Origin: Mesostigma viride
Taxonomy: Eukaryota; Streptophyta; Mesostigmatophyceae; Mesostigmatales; Mesostigmataceae
NCBI GenBank assembly: GCA_009746045.1
Contig: RPFO01000104.1
Coordinates: 7,244,750-7,308,749 of the forward strand
DNA length: 64,000 nt
Direction of reading: 5' to 3'
Shown here: positions 32,516 to 42,440 of the stretch, piece after piece
How the letters are laid out: the number at the start of each line of letters is the position of its first letter
How positions within the stretch are numbered: position 1 is the first letter of the stretch
Translations under genes and position numbers: made by a program
The notes under the pieces: generated by a model
What the model saw: only the letters and a program-made list of their open reading frames with translations
Database searches by the model: none
What the model was told of the DNA's origin: nothing

Positions 32516-33139
32516 CTATACTACGATAAGACCAATGGAAACTCCTAACGGGAGGAACCTAATAGCCCTGCTGCACCGCAAAATCAGCCCGCGTACGGCG
32601 GAGCATGATGTCAGCCATGGCCCTCGGGAGTCAGCGCCACCGACAAGCGCTGACGCCAATATGACGTCCAGGTCCGCGCCGACCATGAGGCCCGCTGGCC
32701 CTCCAGGTACGTCCAGCCGGTCCTCCCGGAGCCGGCAACACTCCTTGAAGAAGGCGGAGGTCAGGGGCCCCATGGCCCCAAACTCCTCCAGGACAAAGGG
32801 CACCACACGATGGTGCCCGACGTCGCCGTAGGCCAGGAGCTTGGCCCGCTCCGCCCGGTCCGCCGTGTAAGTAACCTGCCGTGAGGGAGGCCCCAGCCAC
32901 GTGGCTAAGAGCCAAGGGCCGCGCCACCGAAACGTCGATAAGCAGATGCCGGCCACCCCCCTCAAAGTCCAGCACCACGATGTCAGGCCGGTGGTTGGGG
33001 GAATAGAAGGCAGCGCCATCCGCGCATCCTCGGACCGGATGTTCGCGTGGGGGAAAACCGACCGAATCATGGCGAGCACCACCGTCAGGAGGACAGTGTG
33101 CAAATACAAATACCAATTCTGATTCTGTTGGCCCCCCAT
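32516..33139 (-). pseudogene. Non-LTR element restriction-like endonuclease domain relic
   Basis: The minus strand encodes, across two frames, a block with RPDIVVLDFEGG followed by HLLIDVSVARP and then, in the other frame, RVVPFVLEEFGAMGPL. This order (R-P-D-I ... I-D-V ... P-F-V-x-E-x-x-G) is the pattern of the C-terminal PD-(D/E)XK-like nuclease region found in some LINE-type reverse transcriptase proteins. A frameshift near 32880 separates the halves, so this is a broken 3' fragment. No catalytic reverse transcriptase motifs are visible nearby. Confidence 0.55.
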
Positions 33140-33144
33140 GCAGG

Positions 33145-33595
33145 AAAGGAAACTAGGAATATATATACCAGTAGTGTAGATTAGTAAGGCTTAGCCTAGC
33201 ATGTGGCCCCGCGCATGTGCGCCCATAATGGCCCCCATGGATGATGCCTTCAACATTTAGCCATGCTTTGTCTATAATGGGACCCCCATGGATGTTGCAT
33301 TAAGAATTTAGCCATGCTATGCCATGCAGAGAGATGCTCTCTGTCGAGAAGCCATGCCCTAGCTCTTGTATAGCCATGATGATCTTCCCCCACATGACAT
33401 ACTCCCCCTTAGCTGGGCATAGTGTGAAGATCATGAGGGTGCCGGTGCCCTTGAGGCACCTAGAGCAAGTGCTGCTTACATTCCACTCTTGCAGGAAGTA
33501 GCCTAGAATGTATTAAAAGCCATATGCCCCTTCTCAGGGATATGTGCTACATTGACTCCCAACGGAGTGATGTTGATAATTAATTAATGGTAACT
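33145..33595 (+). mobile_element. Retroelement 3' UTR copy
   Basis: Matches the sequence directly after the ORF1 relic at 45083-45580 (shared block TACCAGTAGTGTAGATTAG, later CTCCCAACGGAG) and ends in a TAATTAAT tail at about 33590. Inverted relatives lie at 46020-46330 and 46825-47030. Confidence 0.7.
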
Positions 33596-33599
33596 CGGT

Positions 33600-33730
33600 C
33601 GAAGATTACGACTGGGCCAACCCGTCTCCGACCGATGCTCTGCGATGTGCACATCTTCTTCGGGGACTACGCTTCGCTTTACGACCTGTGCCTCCATCTC
33701 CACGACAACAATCGCCTCATCCTCCACATC
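33600..33730 (+). pseudogene. LINE-type ORF1 relic, short fragment
   Basis: About 130 bp match the conserved block of the ORF1 relic at 29630-29750 (ATTACGACTGGGCC, then TTCGGGGACTACGCTTCGCT), with frame-breaking differences. Both ends are truncated. Confidence 0.7.
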
Positions 33731-34718
33731 ACCTAAAATCGGTCCGTCCGGTTACATGAGATCCTGGGAATTTTGGCGCGAACGCGTCGCGTTGAGGACG
33801 ACGGGACCAGAAAAATTCCACCTCGCATGGCTGTCGACCCTATGTCCGCCGGAATATCAGTCAAAAGTCAATTATGCATGTTAACCCCTAAATGGGCAGA
33901 AATACTGCCGATGCATCGGCTGTAACTTCACAATTTTGCAAACCAGATGCCATCCAACCCACCCATATCCAATGGCTGTCCTTGGGGGCCAAGCATGTCC
34001 ATGAGTTGCCCTTCGGGTTGGTATATCACAACCTTACATATATGCAGGGTAGGCCATGTATAACTTCCGTCAAAGTCAGGGGGGTCAAGACGAGCGTTTT
34101 CATTTTTGGTAGAATGTGCATTTTGAATTATGTTGTAAGAGCTAGGCACCTACCACTTCAGGGATGATAAACAATTAGTTGCTGAACAGTTTGAGCCATT
34201 GGGGTCATCATTTGGGTGGGTATACCAGCAGTTACACCCAGTACAGCCCATAGGGGTACCGTTGGTAAAAAGCAACCAAGGGGGTAGGAGTGGGCATACT
34301 ATCTACTAATACCTACTAATATGGCCCCCAACCATGCCACACAATACATTTCCCTTCCACAATGATGGGGAAACATAACTGCATCATCACACTGCCCTTA
34401 CATGGCACCTATGTGCAGGTGCCACCTTGTCCATGCACGTAGGTAACGTGGTACGGATACCCTACGCAAGGCATGCATTCTAGGAGGCAGCCACCGACAA
34501 ACTAGTGATTTTAGGCCTATTTCAGCTTGCCCTAGCAAGGATAAACTAGGCCTAAGCTGCTATAGCTTGCCAGGTGATGGCCAGCACACCTGGTGGCACA
34601 TGCTGACAATGGGAAGCTTCTACTCACCGGTTACATGCTTGATGATGCCACAGAGACCAGCCAACTGCCTCACACTCATGCAATATGTGTGTGGGAAATG
34701 TATAACAAACATATATTA
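33731..34718. other. No gene resolved; flank of the Penelope-like element
   Basis: No reading frame is recognised. A motif at about 33909 (GCCGATGCATCGGCTGTAAC) has a relative on the far side of the Penelope-like element near 40894, suggesting that the element sits within or beside an older repeat. Confidence 0.4.
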
Positions 34719-35531
34719 AGCAAAATATGGTGTTGTTCTTTCTCAGTTACATCGTTTTTCCCGTCTTTGTTCTTATCGTGTTGATTTCATCACGACTCTT
34801 GTTGAACTCTTGCAGCGTTTATTGGTCAAAGACTATGACCGAGCCATTATGCTCCGTCAAGTCCGATGTTTTTTGCAACGTCACCCACATCTGTTCGGTG
34901 CTGCCCCTTGGCACAAGCTCTACAAACAGGTCGTGGACCGGCTGGATCGCATAGTATCTCCGCACATCTGAACCCTGTGATGCCAGATCTCCTTTGCGGC
35001 CGTTCCGAGCTTGGCACTGGATTCGTTGTCCACATCGTCGCGTCGCTGCCGCAACACGATGTTTTCTGGCATCCGCGGGCTTTTGGTTCCCGCCGCACAT
35101 TTGAAAGTGCTGTCCTCCGGCTTTTTGCCTTTGCACCGTGTGCAGTTCTTGGACGTTTGGAATCATGGCATGGCTAACGTGATGACTGACTAGCTAGACC
35201 TTTTCAGTGGTTTTCCATTTGCGGGTATTTCCTCGTAAATGGTGGGAGAGCGATCGCAGCAATGGTGCTCACCACTAGACACTCCCGGCCAGTTAGGCTA
35301 GAAACACACGCCCTGATCAAGCATGCTGTTTCCGGCCCCACCGTCTAGGTCATCTAGTCGCTCCACACGTAAGCCAGCCATAATTTCAATGCACAAGGAT
35401 ACACATTTCCATCACCATTCATCTTCATCATCCTGAACGACTCGAAAACGCGGAAAAGATAACGGCAGGCTCGAGCTACCATGGTCCGGATTCTCCCGAT
35501 TTCTGGCCTGCGCTGGTTGTCTCTTTGATAT
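34719..35531 (+). repeat. Left flanking repeat (pseudo-LTR) of the Penelope-like element
   Basis: This 813-bp stretch recurs at 39270-40082 at a constant offset of 4551 bp, and I see no mismatch by eye. It consists of the last ~250 bp of the reverse transcriptase ORF plus the 3' untranslated region. Such a 5'-truncated copy directly ahead of a complete copy is the pseudo-LTR arrangement typical of Penelope-like elements. Confidence 0.93.
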
Positions 35532-36466
35532 TAGATTGGTTGAATATAGTTCGTTTTCGGCTAGGAGGCGTGGCCTTTGCATGACGGGCAAGAGGATTTC
35601 AGCCGTGGGCAACCAAGCACACATGTCGTCGGGCTAGTCCGACGAGTGCGCACGTGAACCGGCACTCCCGGTCACACACGACACCATAGAGATAGTCAGC
35701 TGCACCGCCTCATGTCGGCGAAACCCATAGTTCCATCGGAATCGTTTCAGCGGCCGGCATTTCCTCTCCGCGTTTCCTCAACCTCGTTTTCAGGATCATA
35801 CTCATCGTTCCTGCATTTTCCTCTTCCACGCAGGTTGTGGCTTTTTTGAAAGCCACGAATGTACCCGGGGATGGGACGCTTCGGCTGCCTCAATGCCTAC
35901 ACATTCAATACGATGTCCCCCTCTCACCTTCCTCCATCATTCCGCTCACATTGCACTACGTGTCTGTGTTTTGTTCTTTTTCTTGTTCTCGTTTGTTTTG
36001 CTGTTCTTGTCCTTTTTCTTTTACTTTTACTGAGGGAGCTAGGCTGGGCTGCGCGCTGTGTGTGCTACTCTCGTGTTTTTCTGTGGGCACTTGAGAGACT
36101 AACCAAGGATCGGGCCCCCCACACGGCAATATCAGCCTTTGCTTTTGTTTACCCTCCCATATCTCTTTACAAACGCCAAAAAAACACAAAGGCAGGAGCA
36201 CGGTGACTCATCTGGAACATGAAGAAGGGAAATCTTTTCGTTACAGGAAAGAGGTGTCAAGTATGACAATTGGAAGGCCCCCCCACTGGGAATCCACATG
36301 TTCCGAGTCCATTCAGCTGTGTTGTTAGCCACATCCTGCCCCGGGGAGATGCATCATGGACCACCGCTATCGCGTAACGGGTGTTACGCAGTGAATATTG
36401 ACTTACCTCAATATGCTCCGCTCTGGTTCTGTTTGATGTCTTAGCTCTCAGTGCATCTGAATCATC

Positions 36467-37900
36467 ATGAAACACCTTATGACTTTCTGGCATGCTCTTA
36501 CCCTCCACAGAATACGGCAATCCAGTGGCATTGATTACCGGAAGTACACTGCTATTTCTCGGCAGTTCCCCTATCGTATCTCCTCACAGGCATGGCGGAA
36601 GCGTTGTCGCATCAACACGCGCCATAACCATCACTGCAAGGATGACCATACTCTACGTCGCCTCCGGCGCTTACAGCGCACGCATTTGTCGCTTACCAAC
36701 TCCACTCGCCCACACCCCGTAAGCACCCATCGCGTCATTTATGCCATTTACAACCGCAGGTACCCTCAGCGTATCTACGTTGGCCAGACGCAACGGGATG
36801 CCTGGACGCGTTTTCAGGAACATGTCCGAGCGGCACGCCGCCTTCATATTGGCCGCCCTGCCGCCAACGACGACACCCCCCTACATGGCGCCATGGCCCA
36901 ATACGGGTGGTGGGATTGGCGAGTCGTCCCCTTGGAACATGTCCCCGGCACCTTTACCGGCGCCGCTTTTCGCAAAGCCGCAGGGCATCGGGAAACGTTT
37001 TGGAAACGAATGTTACATGCATTTCTGCCCCACGGTTTTTGCATTGAAGGCAAGAGTTTCAAAGCTCGGTCTCGCCGCCGCCCGCCTCCCCTCCGTCCCC
37101 GCCCTCTTATGTTCATCCGTGCCTGGCGTCTGAAGCACAATCTCCACCCATATCGCCCCTATCCCCCCAGCGTCACCCCGGCCCCTCCACCTTCCACACA
37201 TGTGTCCACCGATCCTTCCCTTTACTCCACCAGTCTCCGCTGCTTACGTCACATGTCTCGGCTTATGCAACGCGGCAACTTTCATGCATCCTATCTCGAA
37301 GCCTGCAGCTTGAAGAAGCTTACCAGCTTACACATTGCCGTCGGGTCGTGCTCCCCAGCTGATCTGCAAGTCCCCCGCTCCCATGCCACTAGTCTGCGAG
37401 GCCTTCTCTCACGTATCATTCGGCACCGTGTCAATGGGAATGCAGATGCACTGCGTCCGCGCCGTTTGCTGATCTCACCTTTCATTCATGCTGCGATGGA
37501 TGAGCTGTGTTTGCCACACATTCTGCATTTGCCGCAAGTGCAGGCTGCGATGCCGCTCGTGGTGCGCAACACTTTCGGCACTCCCATTGCCGCCTGGCAT
37601 TACTCTCCCACCTTGGGACAAATGGTTTTCAGCAACGGGAAGGTCAGCCGCGATACAACGCCCACCGAGCTGGCCACCATCTTGGCAGGGCCCTGCCCCT
37701 GCCAACAACAACGGTATTTCAAGTACCTTGATCCCACCTCACAGCACGTCATGACCGCTGACCTCAGCATCCTGCCGAGCCACACGCTTGTAGACCTTTT
37801 TGCCAAAGGCACCAAGTTTCGGCCGTGGGTCCAGCGCACGTGTGCCAAAGAGGTGAATGCACTGCTCTCCACATCACTGCGCAAATTTGCAATGCCATGA
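36467..37900 (+). CDS. Penelope-like ORF1 with GIY-YIG endonuclease domain
   Basis: 477 residues. After a basic N terminus holding a Cys/His-rich patch (about residues 47-61), the GIY-YIG core runs from about residue 89: VIYAIYN, then RIYVGQT, with the conserved Arg and His in RFQEHVRA, and DWRVVPLEHV further on. The domain would nick target DNA for reverse transcription. The rest is basic, has no domain I recognise, and may bind nucleic acid. The stop TGA overlaps the ATG of the reverse transcriptase ORF by four bases (ATGA, 37897-37900). The start at 36467 is the first Met of the open frame; a later Met cannot be excluded. Confidence 0.82.
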   Translation: MKHLMTFWHALTLHRIRQSSGIDYRKYTAISRQFPYRISSQAWRKRCRINTRHNHHCKDDHTLRRLRRLQRTHLSLTNSTRPHPVSTHRVIYAIYNRRYPQRIYVGQTQRDAWTRFQEHVRAARRLHIGRPAANDDTPLHGAMAQYGWWDWRVVPLEHVPGTFTGAAFRKAAGHRETFWKRMLHAFLPHGFCIEGKSFKARSRRRPPPLRPRPLMFIRAWRLKHNLHPYRPYPPSVTPAPPPSTHVSTDPSLYSTSLRCLRHMSRLMQRGNFHASYLEACSLKKLTSLHIAVGSCSPADLQVPRSHATSLRGLLSRIIRHRVNGNADALRPRRLLISPFIHAAMDELCLPHILHLPQVQAAMPLVVRNTFGTPIAAWHYSPTLGQMVFSNGKVSRDTTPTELATILAGPCPCQQQRYFKYLDPTSQHVMTADLSILPSHTLVDLFAKGTKFRPWVQRTCAKEVNALLSTSLRKFAMP

Positions 37901-39522
37901 GCACGGACCTACAGCTTGCTCCCCTTGCCATGGAACCGTGGTTTCGCGCCGTCATTCACGAATGCAATGCACGTCTCACCAGGCTTGATTACCGTCTCCA
38001 GCAGGTCCACCGCACCACCTGGCTCAACACCACAGATAAAGCACTTCTTGACCACTTCAAGCAGGACTTTATCATCACGTGTGTTGACAAGAGTGCCAAC
38101 AACTTTGCTTTCATATGCAAGAAGCACTACCTTGCTACTTTGCAACACGAGTTGGCGTCCAGCCCTACCTATGTTCAGCGTGCACAGTCCACCGCCAGTA
38201 TCACCGCTGCTCATCGGGCTTTTCTGCACAGCCAAAACATTTTTGCTCGGGCATTCCTTAAGCGGCAGCGACGCGCCACCACCACTACGTTCCCATATCT
38301 GTATCTCACTCTTAAGCTGCACAAAACTCCTGTTGCTTTGCGCACCATTGCTGCGTCGCATTCAGCCCCACTGATGCCTCTCTCGAAACTCATCTGCCAT
38401 GCTTTGAATGCTCTTCTCCCCGAAGCCAATGCATTATGGGTGGAGGTGCTGTCGAATGCCGGGTATGAATGCGCTGGTAGTTGGATCGTCATAGACTCAG
38501 CCCAAGTACGCCTACGCCTTGCCGCCCTTAGCCGTTCTAAGACAGCAGCAGAGAAACGTATACCTATGCCCATAGCCACCTATGATTTCACCACTCTATA
38601 TACCACACTAGATTTGCACGATTTGAAAGCTCGTTTAGATAGCCTCCTTACTCGTCTGTATGCACGTAGGCCTCACGGGCGCAACCACCTGCACGTGCGT
38701 GTTTCTCAGACCAAGCCCACGGCAACGTGGCTCTCAGGGATCGCGGCAGGTGCTATCGTGCGGGATGGTTATAATTATATTATCACGAAGGCTGACCTTG
38801 TCCATTGGATCTCTTATCTTGTTGATAACACCTTCATCTGTTTTGCGGGCAATGTATACCAACAAGCTATCGGCATCCCTATGGGCACTAACTGTGCCGG
38901 GCTCCTTGCAAACCTCTATCTATACACTTATGAGCTTGCATTCATGGAGAATCTCATTGCCTCAAACGATGATGTTCTCATCAGGCGTTTTATCCATACA
39001 TGTCGATACATTGATGATGTCATCGCTTTCGACAACCCTGATTTCGCAACCCATTTGTATATCACCGCTGGTCTGCCTGGCATCTACCCGCAAGCGTCCC
39101 TCACATTAAAGCTCACGTCGGAGGATACTCATTGCAATTACCTCGATCTTAACATTACCCATAACAAGAAGGGCTGGCGTACGGCTATCTATGATAAGCG
39201 CAAGGATCCTAAATACCAGCAAATTCCTTTTATTCGTTACCCCGATATTCACAGTCTCCTTTCCCACACAGCAAAATATGGTGTTGTTCTTTCTCAGTTA
39301 CATCGTTTTTCCCGTCTTTGTTCTTATCGTGTTGATTTCATCACGACTCTTGTTGAACTCTTGCAGCGTTTATTGGTCAAAGACTATGACCGAGCCATTA
39401 TGCTCCGTCAAGTCCGATGTTTTTTGCAACGTCACCCACATCTGTTCGGTGCTGCCCCTTGGCACAAGCTCTACAAACAGGTCGTGGACCGGCTGGATCG
39501 CATAGTATCTCCGCACATCTGA
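37897..39522 (+). CDS. Penelope-like reverse transcriptase (ORF2)
   Basis: 541 residues from the ATG in the ATGA overlap; the open frame extends upstream to 37825, so readthrough by frameshift is also possible. Reverse transcriptase marks in order are LTLKLHKTP, YDFTTLYTTL (motif A, catalytic Asp), QAIGIPMGTNCAGLLANLY (motif B), CRYIDDVIAF (motif C, catalytic Asp pair), then KLTSEDTHCNYLDL and a conserved tail with HRFSRLC. The GIPMGTN and YIDD forms match Penelope-like enzymes and not LTR or LINE types. There is no C-terminal GIY-YIG domain; that domain is in ORF1. The last ~250 bp are duplicated in the left flanking repeat. Confidence 0.9.
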   Translation: MSTDLQLAPLAMEPWFRAVIHECNARLTRLDYRLQQVHRTTWLNTTDKALLDHFKQDFIITCVDKSANNFAFICKKHYLATLQHELASSPTYVQRAQSTASITAAHRAFLHSQNIFARAFLKRQRRATTTTFPYLYLTLKLHKTPVALRTIAASHSAPLMPLSKLICHALNALLPEANALWVEVLSNAGYECAGSWIVIDSAQVRLRLAALSRSKTAAEKRIPMPIATYDFTTLYTTLDLHDLKARLDSLLTRLYARRPHGRNHLHVRVSQTKPTATWLSGIAAGAIVRDGYNYIITKADLVHWISYLVDNTFICFAGNVYQQAIGIPMGTNCAGLLANLYLYTYELAFMENLIASNDDVLIRRFIHTCRYIDDVIAFDNPDFATHLYITAGLPGIYPQASLTLKLTSEDTHCNYLDLNITHNKKGWRTAIYDKRKDPKYQQIPFIRYPDIHSLLSHTAKYGVVLSQLHRFSRLCSYRVDFITTLVELLQRLLVKDYDRAIMLRQVRCFLQRHPHLFGAAPWHKLYKQVVDRLDRIVSPHI

Positions 39523-40082
39523 ACCCTGTGATGCCAGATCTCCTTTGCGGCCGTTCCGAGCTTGGCACTGGATTCGTTGTCCACATCGTCGCGTCGCTGC
39601 CGCAACACGATGTTTTCTGGCATCCGCGGGCTTTTGGTTCCCGCCGCACATTTGAAAGTGCTGTCCTCCGGCTTTTTGCCTTTGCACCGTGTGCAGTTCT
39701 TGGACGTTTGGAATCATGGCATGGCTAACGTGATGACTGACTAGCTAGACCTTTTCAGTGGTTTTCCATTTGCGGGTATTTCCTCGTAAATGGTGGGAGA
39801 GCGATCGCAGCAATGGTGCTCACCACTAGACACTCCCGGCCAGTTAGGCTAGAAACACACGCCCTGATCAAGCATGCTGTTTCCGGCCCCACCGTCTAGG
39901 TCATCTAGTCGCTCCACACGTAAGCCAGCCATAATTTCAATGCACAAGGATACACATTTCCATCACCATTCATCTTCATCATCCTGAACGACTCGAAAAC
40001 GCGGAAAAGATAACGGCAGGCTCGAGCTACCATGGTCCGGATTCTCCCGATTTCTGGCCTGCGCTGGTTGTCTCTTTGATAT
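39270..40082 (+). repeat. Right flanking repeat (3' end) of the Penelope-like element
   Basis: The second copy of the 813-bp repeat at 34719-35531. It covers the end of ORF2 and the 3' UTR, ending GGTTGTCTCTTTGATAT. The sequences beyond it differ from those after the left copy, marking the element end. Confidence 0.93.
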
Positions 40083-42240
40083 ATGGAGGTATTCAAACCC
40101 ATACAGCCTCTAAAACTTATCACCATCACCCTGTGGCAGGTCAACTGACTGAGGGAAGCATCTAAGAAGGGTGTTTTAGAAAGGGGCCAGGCCAGGGTCA
40201 AGAAAGAGCATGAATATTGCAAAAAGAATGTGCTACACAAACTAGAACGTATATATAAACGTCAAATATCGATTGGAAAACGATAACTCAGCTTTACCAT
40301 GCATGGATGGCGTTACCTTGGCCCAGGCGGTGGCCGCAAAATGGCGCATTTCGGCACACCAAAGTTGTGCAGCATGGTCGCTGGATTCGGCGATTTCTGG
40401 CCACCCTTGCACGTTTACGACTACCATGTATCATAAAAAGTACAAAGAAACCAATATATCCTTTAAAATACGCCGGAAAGGTATTGCTGTCAACGTTTCT
40501 ATCGTCCGGCCTGATCGCAGTTTTTTCCAGCAAGAACGCTGCCGACACCTATCAAATGGCATTCCCGCGAACCAAAAATTGGCCTGTATCATCTTTAGGA
40601 CGTATAAAATCAATTTCCTGAGTTTGGTCAGAAAATTCGAACGAAAACGTAAATGCCATGCGTGGGCGCAAGCCGCCATGGCCAGGTCGTCGTTTTCCGG
40701 AATGCACGTTGTACGTGAAAAAGTACCCTGACCCCTAGTACTTTGACCGGCCAGAACACCTCTATAACTTTGTCAGAAGTATGCAAACCCTAGTACCATG
40801 CTGTGAGGAAAATTATAAACTTTCGATCTTCTCAGCTAAACGTTTCCTAATTCTCAATAGTTTTCGCGGCATTTGGTCCCCCGAGAAGGGGCCGACGTGT
40901 CGGCTGTAACTCAGTTTTAGGCGGAAAATCGGCAGCCAGACCATTTAGGGGTTAAGTCGCTGCGATGGATGCAAACGACGCGTAAACTCTCCTGCTTTGC
41001 GATGATGCATGGTAGATATTATTCGCGTATGTTCATGCGTCAAAATAATTCGCAAACTGAGACGCTGATTTTTTGTGTCGGCCTGATCTGGAAATGGCAG
41101 CGAAAATGCATGTTTATTAATTGTGGGGGAAACTTTTTTGTTGCAAGCTCACAATTCCCAAAAGGTGGGATCCGAATGGGCTTCAAGTCTACTTTCACGA
41201 GCGCTAATCAGTTTTTCGAGAAACGAATCACATTTTCCAGGCTGTCGCATTACCTGCCGGCAGGTCAGATTTTGCTGTTTTCAGTGACGTTTACGACCGT
41301 CCTTGCTTGATGCGTTTCTTCCTTTTTTTCGGCTCACGGCATGGCGGGGCTTGTTCCAACATGCCTGCGGAGGTGTAAGCTGTGTAGCCATGATTTAAAA
41401 GTCACATATTGCTCTCGCGCCACCATCTGTTACTGCTCGACACTGCAAGAAACACTGGTTGCCTGCTCGCAACGCAAGCACAAGCACGACAACGGTGCCC
41501 TAATCCACATCCAGGCGTGTATTTCCGAGAAAAACTTCAGGCTTTTGTCGCAGCATACCTTCGGTGTTCCAAGCCGTTCACCGCTCCCCGAAATAGTCTT
41601 ATGACTCGCTTTTATAGCATTGTGGGTTCGCGTCCGCCATCTCCGCCGGGTGCTGACACGAGATGTTCGCGCTGAACCTGGACTGCAAGGTCGCCCGCTA
41701 CCGGTTAGCTGTACGTATTTAGCAAGCTCTGGATGATATTGTCATGGTTTTGGTGCAGGAAGGTGCTGTGGGGGGGTCTATCTCACCTCTTTACCTAGCT
41801 TTCCTCCTCCTAGCTTGACAGCTAAGTTTGCATCAGGAAGTCATGCTTACAAGTTGACAAAGCTCGATGGATGTCAACCTTGGGATGTGCTGTGAAGGTG
41901 TTAGCATGCTTGCTTGAAGAATTGAATGCGTATGTGTGCAAGCCATGGACATTTGTTTTTAAGGGCAGTAGGTAGCAGCCACGTTCTTATTCAATTGTGT
42001 CAGGATGTCTATGTTGCCTTTACTGCACTCTGTCCTAGAGGAGTTTGATGCCACTGTAGATGACTATGACCAGTGGGGTGGTGAGGATGGGCCGGTGTGC
42101 TGGGGTGAGCCTGAAGGGCACCTTGGATCTCACGTGACCCTTAGGCAATCATGCCAGGCTGTGCAGTTTATGGCTTGTGATGTATGGATGCAGCGGGTGA
42201 GGCAGGTTGTCATTGCCGTGGCCTGTTGTTAATTCACTCA
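40083..42240. other. No gene resolved
   Basis: Unrecognised sequence downstream of the Penelope-like element. A 75-codon open frame at 42005-42232 (acidic start, FDATVDDYDQWGG) has no family I know and no supporting context. Confidence 0.4.
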
Positions 42241-42241
42241 C

Positions 42242-42261
42242 GGTCCTAAATTTAGGACTTT
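42242..42261. repeat. 16-bp palindrome GTCCTAAATTTAGGAC, copy 1
   Basis: A perfect palindrome within GGTCCTAAATTTAGGACTTT. The same 20 bases occur again at 43964-43983 in the same orientation. Confidence 0.85.
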
Positions 42262-42282
42262 GTCCTAAATTGTCCTAGAGGT

Positions 42283-42440
42283 CACTATAACCGAGGTACC
42301 GGGTAGGGGGGGTCACTATATGGTCCGTACCCCATGTCCACCGTACCCGGTATGATGTACCCGACCCGTGGTACCGGCACATGGTACCCGGATTCCGTAC
42401 CCGGGTACCGGGTATAATGGCGGGAAAGTAGGTACCTCGA
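42283..42440. repeat. GGTACC/CCGGGTA palindrome-rich cluster
   Basis: About 150 bp packed with GGTACCGGG, GTACCCGG and related self-complementary words, in both orientations. It starts right after the first 16-bp palindrome. Confidence 0.8.

Larger units (their letters stand above)
35532..40082 (+). mobile_element. Penelope-like retroelement, full unit, N-terminal GIY-YIG type
   Basis: A 4551-bp unit begins directly after the left flanking repeat and ends at the end of the right one. It has a ~930-bp leader, ORF1 with a GIY-YIG nuclease domain, ORF2 with the reverse transcriptase, and a ~560-bp 3' UTR. A nuclease in front of the reverse transcriptase, instead of behind it, is the permuted layout described for the Chlamys/Naiad group of Penelope-like elements, of which Chlamys occurs in green algae. 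Open frames and apparently identical flanking repeats indicate recent activity. Short or diverged copies of its 3' end lie at 29109, 45585, 59469 and 61120. Confidence 0.88.

Noticed and set aside
34719-35531. LTR of an LTR retrotransposon
   Set aside because: The repeat contains the end of the reverse transcriptase ORF, and the enzyme is Penelope-type, so it is a truncated tandem copy and not a true LTR.
35400-35531. Hammerhead ribozyme in the Penelope-like 3' region
   Set aside because: CTGAACGACTCGAAAAC resembles the core but has an extra base in the CUGANGA motif and no convincing stems, so it is not called.
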